Shown: positions 33,226 through 47,068 of the stretch, piece by piece | How the letters are laid out: each line of letters begins with the position of its first letter | How positions within the stretch are numbered: position 1 is the first letter of the stretch | Source: Chrysomallon squamiferum | Taxonomy: Eukaryota; Mollusca; Gastropoda; Neomphalida; Peltospiridae | Length of the DNA stretch: 64,000 bases | Direction of reading: 5' to 3' | NCBI GenBank assembly: GCA_012295275.1 | Contig: CM022673.1 | Coordinates: forward strand, 10,895,788 to 10,959,787 | Notes under the pieces: model-generated | Database searches by the model: none | The model's input: only the letters and a program-made list of their open reading frames with translations | What the model was told of the DNA's origin: nothing | Translations under genes and position numbers: made by a program

Positions 33226-33239
33226 GGTGCCTAGGCAAC
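33226..33239. promoter_or_regulatory. RFX X-box-like palindrome 2
   Basis: GGTGCCTAGGCAAC has a perfect right half-site (GGCAAC) and a one-mismatch left half-site. It is the second such palindrome in the VPS41-POU6 interval and also lies in a complex, repeat-poor stretch. Confidence 0.4.
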
Positions 33240-33882
33240 GGCATTCATAATTTGCCAGCAAAACCAATCAATCTTAACATCCTTCTGGAACTGATGTGGT
33301 GGTATTAGGATAAAACACTCAATGTCCTGTCAGTTGGAATTGGCTTTACATTAATTTAAAAATAGATTTTCTCTAAATATGCTGGACAGGTTTTAATTTT
33401 CTTATTCATTGCCTGCATTAATTTTATTTAACATATCATTTGTGTATGGTTATGGTTCGAAGTATTAGTTTTCATTAATATTCATGTAAAATTATTTCCA
33501 TCTACCATATTTTATGGTAATAGATGTAAATGATATTATAAGTGAAAACAAATTAATTATTTATATGTGTTTATTTTATGATAATAGTAACAGCAAATGA
33601 TACAAGCAGGACTGTTAATGTTTTGTGATTGTAGTAATTGAATGCAGTTTAAGAAAAGCTAAGATTGCTTTCAAGTTGATGTATTTTTGTTATTTATTTT
33701 GTTAATAATAATGAAAAGTGATATGATCAAGATGTTCTGTGTTTATTTTATTTATATCAGCCTGTATGTTTTACTTTATATGAAAGTAGAAGTAAATAAT
33801 TTGAGCAAAACAGATACATACCTGTAAATACATACCTATCCACACACATACACACATTCACATACACATTTACATGTGAGAA

Positions 33883-33913
<31 letters not shown>

Positions 33914-33993
33914 ATGCTTTTTAGTAAGTATTTTTAATAAATAAATTTATCTTCCTTTCTTTTCAGATATACACACACGTGGGCACACATATG

Positions 33994-34039
<46 letters not shown>

Positions 34040-34848
34040 TTGTAATTAACTTGTTACATCTAATTACAAAGAGATAAAAGTACTGTGACATATGGTCCAT
34101 AAATATGAACATTCATAAAATATTGATTTGTCTCCGTTACATTTCATGACAAAAGTTTTACATTAATTCCAATTGTTAATGAAATGGATTTACCAAAGCA
34201 TGGATTATTTATGAATTTGCATAATTAATGATAAGGAGTACCATTAGTTCTCATTTTACAAATACTTTCTGCATCAGTAAACACTATCCCTACTATTACA
34301 AGCATCAAAAGAGAACATTTATTATTATCATTACTACTAGTGATGATTCATTCTGGGGAAGATACAAAGATAAAAATATAATTATTTTTATCGACATTTG
34401 GAACAGAAACTAATACCAGGAATGGTTTACCGATTTTTTGTTTTAAAATGGTTATTTGACAAGAAGCATTGTTTGCATATCTAAGTATAGGAGACACACA
34501 CATACACACACATACATATACACAACACATTCACCTTATTATCATGTAAAACAAAACAAAAACAAAAACAACAAATCATACTGTTTTAGCATTTTAATAT
34601 ATTTCCATAATAATAATTCTTCATGGTTTGTGAAAAGATTAGCTCTGCCATATCAATTCTAATGTTGGTGATCCTGTCAAAATATATTACCTCATACAGT
34701 CTGCAAGCAGTAAATATCAATATTCACTATCTGTAGCCAAAATTATTACCACAGTGATTCAAGCTGAGAATACTGATTGTATTACATAATCAGGACTTAT
34801 TTTCTATACCCATACCTGGAACCAGTGGACCAGATTTATATAAGTATA

Positions 34849-34851
<3 letters not shown>

Positions 34852-34925
<74 letters not shown>
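34852..34925. repeat. (GA)n microsatellite
   Basis: A perfect run of GA of about 74 bases. Confidence 0.97.
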
Positions 34926-34929
<4 letters not shown>

Positions 34930-36163
34930 GATTTAGAATATCTTTCTAAATAATAACTCTTTATGTGTATGTATGTTAAAATCTTGAGATGAATACTTTT
35001 AAAATACTTTATGAATATTTATTTTTAAACATAATAATAATAAAACCTGATAACATAAGACTTATTTCTTTAAATTTGAAGAATTCTTTTTCTCCTGTTC
35101 CAGTACTGATATTCAAACTATGTGTTGCCTTAATGTGTTTTATTTATTTTAGACATAAAATTAAAACTACAAAAACATAAATATAAATAAATATTTGTTT
35201 AAAGTGGAGCATATTGTTTATCTGTTTAACCATATTACCAGTGTAAGTAATAACAAATAAATAAAACAATTACTTTACGCTATAATGAATCTGTTCCATT
35301 TCAGTGAAGTAATTTATTTAATACAATTAAATATACATGACAGTGTTCTGAACAAGTTATTACAAGATCAATACACCATTTTGTTATTCACATATTTCTA
35401 AATATAACAGTCTAAGAATATATAAACATCTTAAAATATAAAGCATGAGAAAGTGATGTGAAATTAGAAATTGATATTTTTCATGCTATTATTAGAAATG
35501 ATGTGAAATAAATATATATATATCCAGGAAAAAAACAAAATGTTTTTTATTCTTGTTATTTAAAAACAAAATAAAGAAAGCATCTGACTCATAGATGTGT
35601 CATTGATTGATGCACACCTTAATTTATTTCTTGGGATCTGTCATTCATATAACTGCATAATGAAAGAAAAACACACATACACACACATACACACTACACA
35701 CACATTCATGCATATACTCAAGAACTCAGAAATGTACCTATAGTGTTAACTATTGTCATGCTTAAATGTATTTTATACTTTATGGTTTTATTATCAAATT
35801 CTTATCACAATTTAATAATGGGTTTATATATGTGTGTGTGTGAGTGTCATTGTGTGATAAACCCAAATATACTTTTACCCTTGGTAATATATATATATAA
35901 ATCTAGTTATTTTGCTCATAACTTTAAATAAATTTTAATAAACAATACATTATCAATAAAGAAACATTCCTTTTATGCTTTTAACATAATTATATACATA
36001 ATTAAATTAATTTATTTCATAAATAACAAAACAATCTAAAGAAGAATCTAAAAAAAACCATGTGAAAACTTGTTAATTTAAAAATGGGTGGTCCATACTG
36101 TATTAACGTAACCCTGTGTGTGTGTATTAATTCTTACATTGATTTTAAAACATCTGCCATTAT

Positions 36164-36440
36164 GTGCATGCATGCAGAGCATTCCTGCAGTTGACAGCTT
36201 TGCTCTTCAAACATTCAGTTCCAGTGCCTAAATTAATCTTGTTTCCCTTGACTCCCAGATTGCACTGCCCTGACAGCATTGATCATTATACAAGAGATTG
36301 GCCAGTATTGAATCCATGGAGCAGGAATGAAATTGCTCTTGGCAAACGAACCCTGGTTGGTTCCCGGCTTCATCTTATTGACGAGTCACTGTTCTCCTAG
36401 TCTGTGCGCGCACTCTGCAGCATTGGATATTATTATGACA
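36164..36440 (+). promoter_or_regulatory. Complex island ending in a donor; candidate POU6 5' UTR exon
   Basis: A repeat-free stretch with balanced composition and CpGs (CTGTGCGCGCACTC near 36400) ends at ATTATGACAG|GTAGGG (donor after 36440). It is about 310 bp upstream of the acceptor of the first coding exon (36753). A 78-codon ORF (36164-36400) runs through it but shows no familiar motif. The likeliest reading is a 5' non-coding exon and/or promoter of POU6. Confidence 0.4.
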
Positions 36441-36752
36441 GGTAGGGACATTATAATAATCACACATTGTTCAATGTAATATTCACATAAACTACTGGAT
36501 GAATTAATAATTAAGCAACAGGGTTAGTTTTAAATTATAAATTTGAGGGAAAAAAAAAAATAAAAAGAAGAAGTAAGAAAAAGAAAAAGAAAAATGGGAA
36601 TGAAAAATAGCAGTGTTATTTAGGTGGTTGTGGGAATAATTTTTTTATCTATACGCTTTTAATCTTTGTTTGGACATAACCATTTGTTGCTTGGATGGAA
36701 TCTCTACACTTGTTGCCACGATGACTCAGAGAGCAATGTTGTTGTTTTGCAG

Positions 36753-39700
36753 AGTACCTTCCTGGGATTCTGGGACACTAATTCCAAGACCAGGGGGCAG
36801 CGTCTGACACCAACATGGACACTGACTCCAACGATGCCACTGCCACAGAGAGCCTCAATGGTGAGACGAAGCCAGACCCGGCTAAACTCGCCCAGACTGC
36901 CATAATAAAACAGGTAGGTGTTTCTTTCCTGCCTCTCTCAGGTGATCACATTTTATGCAGGTAATAATCAAAGCTCATTAACAAATCTATGTTAATAATA
37001 TGTAACTTCTGCCACCCCTGTTTCTTGCCGTGTCGAGCAAGGAAAGGTTCTGTTCATTAATTCATGCATGTAAAAAATGCTGGAGACATTTTCTGTGGAG
37101 AGTTTGCGACTGGAATTTTTCTTGCCATATGGTGGCAGAACTGCGTAATTTCGAATGACCACTGAGGGCAGGGCAGCAGGGATGGGTTTAGCCAGGTACG
37201 ATGTTATGTTGATTTGGACATAAACAGTTTGCATTATTATCTTGCATCCATGATGAGTAATTTATCGTAATGTAAACCATTTCCTGAAATTATAGTTCTC
37301 CACTGCCAGCAAGACAACAGTGCTTCGATGTAAAATATTTATACCAACTAATTGAAAGAAAAAAAAAACAATAACAAAAATTAGCTCATATTATCTTGGT
37401 TTTTTTTTTTTTTTAATACCAAATTCAGTTATTTGTTATTGTTTTTAATTGGGATTCGTTTTGCCTCATGGTGGATTTTATGAATCTTTTGTGTTTGTTA
37501 CGTGAATTTTTTTTGACTTTGCTCAGCATGTAGTTAGATGATTGAGGCTTTTGTTGCAGCTGTACACATGATTGTTTTTCATTGATTAACTTTCACTTGT
37601 GCTGATTGCTATTCTGTTTGACAAATATGGGGTAGACAAACATACTCACAGCCATCATATTATTTTATAAAATTTATAAGCACGTTTATCAAGCATTATC
37701 TTTTATATGCTGCTGAAATGCATTTTTTGTGTCCATGTAATTTGACTTTTGTTGTGTGTATTTGTTTGTTTGTTGTTGTTGTTTTTTTGTTTGCTTTTTG
37801 TGGATTTTTTCCAGTATGTATTCATATAAATTTTAAATAATAATAATACTAATAATAAATTTATTTAAAAATTTCCTAAAAATTCTACAGTTTATTTTCC
37901 CTCTATATTACAATAAAGTATGTGCAGTTGTATATTTTCTGTGTGTGTGATCACGCCTGTTTGCATTTGCAAGTAATCATGGTTGTGTGTGTAATATTTA
38001 AATGCACGCATGTTTTTATGTGTGTAGTTAAACAAGTAACTAATATAATAAGAATAATATTGTTATAATATACGTTTTTTAAAATGATATTAAAATATTT
38101 ATTAATGTAGTGAAAATGTGCATTAAATATAAAGATAATTTTAACTTGTATTTATAATTTTAATTTTTATTTTTTTTTATTATTTTTTATTTTTTTTAAA
38201 TTTTGATATATTTAGTAATTTACTGGGGTTTTTTTTACCACTTTTTTTTATTTGTTTTTTTTTTTTTTACCAACATTTGTAAAATGTAAATACTTTCAAA
38301 ATACATTTTTAGAAATATAAAACACAAATTATTTTTTTAAGTTTGAAATTATATATATATATGCCAGTAACCAAATATATTATAATTTATTAAATTAGAT
38401 TTATTAATTACCAGTCGTGTAGTACAGAAACTACTGTGCTGAGTAAACTGTATTTTATTCAAAGAAATGTGGTTGTGGTGTTTGGAATACAATTTCACAC
38501 AGCTAAATAATCAAAACAAATTATATAAACATAGTCAGAGATATTGTTATTACTGAGTTCTGTTGGTTAATATTAACTTTGTTTGTTTGTTTCTTCTTTT
38601 ATTTCTTTGTTTGTTTGTTTGTTTGTTTGTTTTGTTTTGTTTTAATTTAATTATTGTCAGTTTGTAAAAAGAAATTTTGTTTCTTTTCTGTCACATTATT
38701 TTTCAAACCATATATATTTTCTATTTTTATGGTATAACTCAACAAACATACTAGAACAATTAGGAAATATTCATTTGAATTACTGTTGATTCATATTTTT
38801 CTTTTTTATTTATTTTATATCTAAATATAATTACTCTTTTCATGGCTCTTTTGTTCTGTTCTTTTTTCTTTCTTGTTTTTTCTGGTTGTTTTTCCCCTTT
38901 TTTTAATCAACAATTATTTCATATTCTAACCTCAAATTCCAGTATATTTCAGGTTCCAGAATCTCACATAATTTTATTATTTCTTCTAACTTATTTTATA
39001 TTCTCACATTTTCTGCAAGAAAATATATAAATTTTATTACTATTTACAGTTTATTTCATCATCAAACCCATAAATTATGTTACTCTCTCCAGTTTATCTC
39101 ACATAATTCCATTATCTCTTCTAATTTATTTTTATATTCTCACATTTTCTGCGACTAAATAAATAAATTTTATTATTCTCTATAATTTATTTCATGTTGC
39201 AGCTCATAAATTCTGTTACTCTTTTCAATATATTTCAAGGTTCCAAATTTCTACCTAATTTCATTATTCTCTCTTCTGACATCTTCTGAAAAACAAATGC
39301 ATAAATTTTGTTGTTCTTTACAATTCAATTCATGTTTCAACCCAGCAAATTCTGTTATTTTATGTCCCAACATTTCTCCACAATCTGTTCTGCTACGGGT
39401 CACCTTGTTACAAGTGGTTCCACATTCCTTTTCTCATCTGCAGAACTAGAAATATTGATTTCTTCAAGCTCATACCCTTCCTGATACTAAACTCTATTGA
39501 TCTGGGCTTGGAATATTGCAAGCTTGTTTGTACTTTAAGGGCCAGTCCTAATCAGTTTTACTTTGAATGCAGTTATTGGTTTAATAGTTTGTGACAGATC
39601 GGAGAATAGAGTGTAGGAGAAAAAGAGCTTATTTAAATTCTTGTTTTTGTATTTACTTTTTTGAAAAAAAAAAAGAGAAAAAAAAGTAAATGGAAGAAGA

Positions 39701-42700
39701 TCAAATAAATGTGTTTATTTATTTACTTACTCACTTACTTATTTGTTTATTTATTTATCTATCTGTTTATTTACTTACTTATTTATTTATTTACTTATTT
39801 ATTTATTTTCTTATTTTTTTTATATATTTATTTATAAATAATATCCAAACCTTTTATACCACAGACACATATAACTAAGATAAAAACTCCTTGTATTGAT
39901 TGTTATATAATTAGCCAAACAAATTCAATACAGCCAAATTCTGCTTGACCTATTTTTCATGCATCATTTTCCTTTACAAGGACATTGGAGTTGTTTTGTT
40001 TGTTTTTTGTTTTTTGTTTTTATTTTAATTTTTTATTTTTGTTCTTGTTATTGTTTTCTTTGTTTATTGAAAGATCTCGGAACAGAACATTTTCATAATA
40101 ATTGTAATATAATACTGAATAAACAAATACATAAATGAATATTTGTTTAACATCATCTCAAAGTATTTGTAATTTTGTTATTAGATATCAAAGGTATAGT
40201 TTTCATATAATGGTGATTAGTGATAGGAAACATTCTGCTGCCATTCCTCAGAGTGAGCAAAAGAAATCTTATAATACCACTAATTTAGGTCATTAAAAAA
40301 ATGCATTGAGTTAGTTACGCATACACACACAAACACATGCACGCATGCATGCACACACACACACACTCACTTTATCTAGCGTTAAACTGATATATTTTTT
40401 AAGTTGACATTTTGGTGTTTTTTTTTAGAAAAGCTTTGTATAAATTTATCTCACTTTAAAATAATAAAGCGATGGAGATGTTCTTTTAAATCTCAGTTTC
40501 AAATAAAATTACCAGTAATTTAAATTTTTGTATCAATTTGCAATTAGTGACAATAAGATAGAAAGGTGTTTTATAAATCTCACAACTTTGAATGAATAGA
40601 CAAGAAACTTTTCTTTTAGGAAAGATTCACATCAGTTATCTCACTTTACAAGTTACAAAGGGAGAATAATATTCTTTTAATAAGTTAACCATTGTTTTTG
40701 TTTAAGTTTCATATCAGTTCACCATTTTGGACAAGGAGAGATATGTTTTCTTTTAAATCACACAGCTTTGAATAAACAGACCAAAATTTGTTTCTTTTAG
40801 AAAAGCTTCATGTCATTTTATCTCACTTTACAAATGGAAAAAGATATGTTTTGATTTTTGCAACTTTTAAGAAATTAACTAATAATTTAGTTTAAGTTTT
40901 ATATCATTTTATCTCACTTTACAGTTACAAATGGACAAGGATGGTTTTTAAATTTTTCAGTTTTTAATAAATTAACTAATGACTTTGTTTAAATTTCACA
41001 TCTCACTTTACAGGATGTTATGCTCTCGGCTACCACAAGCCAGTCCCCGCTGGCAACAGCATCGTCAGTGTTCACGATGCCAACAGTGTCAGTCCCAAAT
41101 GTGTCAATGGCATCAGCGGCAGGGCTCGGCCTCTCCGATCACCTCTTCATGTCAGTGTCATCAGCTTCGGACACAGCATCATCAGCAGTGGATCATCACA
41201 AACATGAATCCAATGGTAAGTTGTGTTGACGTTCTCAGAGTTTAGTTGTGTTTGTTGTTGTTTCTGTTTGCCCATATCAGTATTTATTTTTAAAATGGTA
41301 CAATTTATCTTTATTAATTTTAAAACAGAATTTTTATCTTGATTAATCTTAAAATAGCAATTTCTATATTAGCAGTTTTTGAGTTGTTTTGAAGTCATTG
41401 CAGTTTTAAACTTTTACTTCTGTCTTTGAATTTTTAAAAACTGTTTCAGTTGTCATCTCTATTTTTTAAACTTTGACTGTTATTTGACATATGTACACTT
41501 TTAACACATTTCTATCTTTGAATTTTTAAGACAAATTTATGTTGACATTATAATATTTAAAATTGTTACTTCCGTTTTCATAAAACTGAAGAATATTAGT
41601 TTTGTAAGTTTTACAAAGTCTTTTATATACAATCTGTCTCAGAAAACCTACCTACTACCTAAATGTGTCTTCATTTATTTATTATAATAAAGAATTGCAT
41701 GAATAATTTTATTCTGTGAGAGTATATCATTACAGTGTCCAATATTTTGAACTTTAAATGGTTACTGATGTAAAATTCTCAGATATATTTAAATGAAGAA
41801 CACAGGCAGTGTTATTAAAGCATCCTCTTTTTGAGAAATAAAGACTTGCTTTTGATTTGAAACAGGTTGAATCTGATGATTTTTATCATTATAATAACAA
41901 GTATTTGATACTCTGACATGTTTAATAAAAAAAAAAAAAATTTCAAGTGACATTAAAAAAATAATAATAATTGATTTATTAAAAAAAAAAATGTTTATCT
42001 AAGTCACAACACAGAAAGGGTAATTATCTTTTCATTTTTATTATTATTATTTTTTTTTTTCATCTCAGGAATCCATTCTCTTTCCAACCCCACCCAGTTG
42101 CTGGGGCAACCCCAAGTCGCTCCTCAGTTCTTCCTGGCTAGTCAGTCAGCAGCTGCAGCCGCAGCATCAGCAGGGACAGGGCAGCTTCCCATTCAGCAAC
42201 TTCTGATTCCAGTGAGCACAGGTAAGTGTGATCAAATTAACTTGGAAGGGTGGGAAGAGGAGTGTGCCTAATGTTTTGTTTGTAAAATGAAAACAAATAT
42301 TTAACTTGTATACAAGTTAATCAGTTACATTTGTGGTAAATGGCTCTGCATAGAATTGCTGTTTATAAATCTTCAATTCTAAAGTAGTAAAAGCCATAAA
42401 GTTTTTAACTTACAGTTTGCCTTACACTCATCTTGTCTTTTTATGTATAGGAATTACAAGATAGATTTAAAGGATGTGTATTCTTAAAATGCAGTAAACA
42501 AAGACGATTTTTTTTTTTTTTTACAGATGTTTTAAAGTATTTTAATCATAAAACATTCTTGCTAATTTATCTTGCTGTCAATCTAAAATACAGAATTCTG
42601 TCAAATAAAACACACACATATGTACACACCATACACAAGATGTAATCTATTCTATACATAATTTAAAAACGTGATTATCTCCATACACACTTTAAACACA

Positions 42701-45700
42701 TCCCTGTTCCAAGCACACTTCATCCATCATGCATTGTTAATTTTAATTATTTTTTTTCTCCTCTTTTCCTTTAACAGGAAATGGTACACAACAGTTCATC
42801 AGTATCCCTGTTTCCATGGCGACAGGGAGTAACCAGCAGATCCAGTTGCTGACCACGTCAAATGGACAGATAGTGGCCACGAATCTGTCCAGCCTTCAGG
42901 CTCTGGCTCAACCTTTAAACCTCGGTCTTCCTGCAGCAAGTATGTTCATAAATAATATGTGAATGAGTGAATGAACATATTAATATATGAAAACGAATGA
43001 AAGAATGAATGTTTATTTAACAAAAACATTATCTTCCTGCAGCAAGTATGTTCATAAGTAATACCTGAATGAGTGAATGAAAATATTAATATATGAAAAC
43101 GAATGAAAGAATGACTATTTATTTAACACAAACATTATTTTTCTGCAGCAAGGATGTTCATAAATAATACATGAATGTATGACTGAGTGAAAAATGGATG
43201 AATAAATGAATGAATGTTTACTTAACAAAAATATTGTCTTCCAGAGCCATTATCTCTATAAGTAATAGTGAGTGTTTGATTGAATGAAAGAAGGATGAAT
43301 GAGAAAACAAATGAATGAAAGAATAAATGTTTACTTAACAAAAAAACCCAGTTTTCTGGCAGTTAGCATGTCTGTAAATAATTCATGAATACATATCTGA
43401 ACAAAAAAAGGATGTATAAATGAATAGTCGAATCAATGCTTATTTAACCAAAACCAGGATAAATAAACTTACATTTGAATGAACAGGAATGTTTGTTTAG
43501 ACAAAATTTTCATATTTTAACTGTAAACTAAATAAGACCAAAAAATAATTATGTCCTTAACTGGATACAGTCTTCCCAGATGAAGTTACTGTAATTATCA
43601 TAGTATGATGTTATTAGTGTCTTTCCTTACAACTATTGTGAAAATTTTGTGATTTCTTTTCTCTTTTTTTTTTTAATTTAAATATTTATTTTAGTTTTTA
43701 TTTATTTATTTATTTTTTTTTATTATTATTAATTTTTTTGTTAATTTATTTTTTTTTTTGCTTTTTTAATTATTTTGTTTATTTATTTTGTTTTGTTTTT
43801 TTTTCTGTCAGGTTTATCAAATCCTGTTGCTGCTCATTCTGGTCATGGCCAGCACACTTCACTGTCCGGTTCCACCAGCCACATCAGTCACGTCATCCCT
43901 AGTCAGCTGGCTGCAGCGTTGCCGCAACTGCTAACAGCCAGCCACCAGAGCCAGCTGCTTGCGATCAATTCACAGGTAAGGAAACAGGTACGTTGATTTT
44001 TCTAATTATTATTAATTTGCGTGTTTGTTGTGTTTACCTGTAGAATTTTGTAATTCAGTTGACAGGTAGAGTTTTTAATCAACTCAGTTTTGTAATCAAT
44101 TCACAGGTTTGGTTTTCTAATCAGGTAACGGTGAGAGTTTAATAATCAATTGACAGGTAGATTTTTGTAATCAACTGACAGGTAGATTTTTGTAATCAAT
44201 TCACAAGGTTGTTTTGTAATAAATTTACTGGTAGATTATTGTAATCAGTTCACAGGTTGATTTTTGTAATCAACTGACAGGTAGATTTTTGTAATCAATT
44301 CACAGGTAGTTTTGTAATAAATTTACAGGTAGATTATTGTAATCAGTTCACAGGTAGATTTTTTAATCAGTTTGCAGGTATGTTTTTCATACAGGTGCAT
44401 TTTTGTATAATTTTGAAATACTTAATGTCTGAAAGTTCAAATAGCTTAAAGTAATTAATTTACTAGTATATTTTCTTAATTAATTTATAGAGGTATTAAT
44501 TATGACGATAATTTATTGTAACTAATTTGCAAATATGATATATCAGATACCTTAATTAAATAAGTAGATTTACATAATTAATTCATAGGAAGGTTAATTT
44601 AAACAGATTATTAGTGCTTGAAGTACATTTGCATTTATGTTTTTATTGTCTGTTTGTATGTTTATACGTTTACAAATTGCTTACTTTTTCATTTATTTAT
44701 GTTTGCACAGAATGCTGCTGCTGTTAGAAGTTTAGGTCTTGATGGAAAACTGGCTCTTGATCCTAAGGTATTTTTTAAATATCTGTCTATAAAAGGAAAA
44801 TTTTCAGAGTGAATTAATCATCCTGAATAGTCACACTTTATTATCAGCATATATTAGTTACAAGTGCTTTAAACAATAAATTGAAAGTTACAAAGTGTAT
44901 TTAGGCTATGTATGTGCAATACCAAAGGTTAACTTGAAAAGGAGTTTTATACAGATGTTATCTGTTTTTAAAGGCAATTAACATTCATTACTGTAGGGAT
45001 CATGAAATTTTTTATTTTAAAATACATTTAAAAATTTAAGTTACTTCACCCAGTTTGACTGTTGTTATTGGCATGTAACGTTAACAGTTATTACTAAACA
45101 GATTCTGAAAATAAATTTGTTCTTTATTTGTTTCTTAAAATATTTTTAAATTTCCGTTATTCTCATCCACTACAACAGTTGTCTGATTTTAACATTGATT
45201 ACTCTACACATTCTGAAATTTTTATACTAAAATGTTTTTTAAAAATTTAAGTTTTAAAATGTCATTTACTCTTTTCCACTTTAATTACTGTTAAAGGCAT
45301 CACATGTTAACATTGATTACTACAGAGGTCCTGAAATTATATATTTTTTTAATTTATTCTTAATTTATTCTTAAATCAGGTTTTGAAATTTCAGTTACTC
45401 TCCTCTGCTGTTTCTGCTGCTCATGCAAGTCTTTCTTCATCGTCACACCAGTCATCAACAACGTCAGGTCACACAACAAACCACGTTGTCAACCACGGCC
45501 AGTCGGCTGCTGCGGCGATACTGCAGCAGACGCTGAACTCTGTGGGGGTGACGGGAACCACAGGCGCATTCTGCAACTTCTCAGCAGAACTCACGAACTC
45601 CGACGTTAACGTCTGCACAGGTTGCCACGACAACCAACGGGTTTCCACCCAATGTCAGTCAGTTGCTTCCTAGTAAGTTTTTCCTTGTTTGTTCACCTTC

Positions 45701-46342
45701 TGTTGTTTTCTTTGTCTGTTTGTGTATTGTCATGTAGTTGTTTTTAATTTATTATTTTATTTTTTGACTTGTTATTTTGTTTGTTGTTCTTTGACAGAAT
45801 AAGTTGTTGTTTAAAGGCAGATTTTAATAAGTAGCTGTTGTTTCTACAAGTTAAAAATTTTGGTTAGTGAAAACATGTCCATGAAGAAATAAATTTAATT
45901 TGGCCACACTTTTCAATACATTCATTCCTGGCAGAAAAGCAAAGATTTACTGTAATGGTGTGACTATTTTATAACCCTATGTTTATGTGTAAATTATTTA
46001 TAACATTACAATATTTATATATGATGGATCATAACTAAGTTCTTGAAAAAAGTTGAAAACAAGAATACAGAATAGAATTATAAAACAGTTTTTTTGGGGT
46101 GGGTTATTTTTTTTAAATTATTAACTATGCTTTTTACTGTTGTTTATTGTTTAAATGTTGTATTTTTTAATGTGCTTTTTTTGAGAAATTGATAGCATCC
46201 TAATACAAACTGCAGTAATATTCTCTTTAGATTTGATTGTCATTTTGGGATGAATGAAAGCTAGATACTGCTAGAATCTTTGGATATATCATACATGTCA
46301 TTGATAATTAAGAATATTTAAATTATTAAAGAACTGTTTGAC

Positions 46343-46378
<36 letters not shown>

Positions 46379-46418
46379 TGATGTATATATTTATATATAT
46401 ATGTCAGTGTTTACAAGG

Positions 46419-46459
<41 letters not shown>

Positions 46460-47068
46460 AGTTTACAAACCTGTGTTTCTGTGTTTGTGCAATGTCCTGT
46501 AATCAGAGTTTACAAGGCGGTGTTCATGTGTATGTGTGTACATGTGTGTGCATGTTGTGTGTACATGCTGTGTGTACATGCTGTGTGTGTGTTGTGTTTA
46601 CATGTATATGTGTTTGTGAGCATCCATGAATGTTTAATATTTAAGCTATCTCTCTGTGTATACAAGGATTTGATTATCTGAAATTTTATGTATAGACAGA
46701 TATAATACAAATGTGTATATGTTTACATATGACTGTATGTGTATTTGTAAAAATATCACTTAAAATGTCAATTAAATCTAAATCATCTGCAGTTTGTCTT
46801 TCCCTCTGTTGTCATTTTTCAGTTGGTGTACACTCAGCACAGCATTGAAATGCTTTATTTATTTGTTTGTTTATTTTGTATTTTCTGTGACCACCCATTA
46901 GACCTTTAGTTTTCATTTTGTTTGCACTAATTATTGTAGACAACAGACCACATGATTCTGTTCCTGTATGTGTGCATGCTAATGTTGCAACACCCATCAC
47001 TGCAGTACTTACCAAACCATTGATGACAAATGCAGGACTGCCTCCGAGTATAGCCGATCTCCTTCCTG
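36753..47068 (+). CDS. POU6F2: POU6 exons 1-8: low-complexity activation region
   Basis: The first coding exon begins at the acceptor 36753, with 62 nt of 5' UTR, then MDTDSNDATATESLNGE. Exons 2-8 encode about 325 residues rich in Ser, Thr, Ala and Gln, with repeated hydrophobic motifs such as PIQQLLIPVST, QIQLLTTSNGQIVAT, SQLAAALPQLL, NVSQLLP and SIADLLP. Human POU6F proteins have comparable QLL/NAQGQ motifs. Phases at each junction agree (G|GA, G|GA, A|GT, CAG|AAT, AAG|, A|AC, G|AC) provided exon 7 is read in its 3' frame. Five splice edges in this region have neighbouring tandem copies. Confidence 0.85.

Larger units (their letters stand above)
24878..36752. other. Head-to-head interval between VPS41 and POU6
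   Basis: Nearly 12 kb without a convincing ORF. It must contain the VPS41 promoter (just above 24878) and the promoter and any 5' non-coding exons of POU6. Simple repeats: T tract 25109-25143, GT 25366-25405, T/A-rich 26160-26322, TTTA near 27720, TTTC 29752-29787, CA 28762-28848, CA 31821-31846, TTTA 31909-31951, GT 32825-32866, GT and CA near 33890-34033, GA 34852-34925. Three islands of higher complexity stand out (about 26340-26550, 31380-31680, 33180-33480) and are discussed separately. Confidence 0.7.

Noticed and set aside
42812-42830. X-box-like word GTTTCCATGGCGAC
   Set aside because: It lies inside POU6 coding exon 4 (IPVSMATG), so coding constraint explains it.
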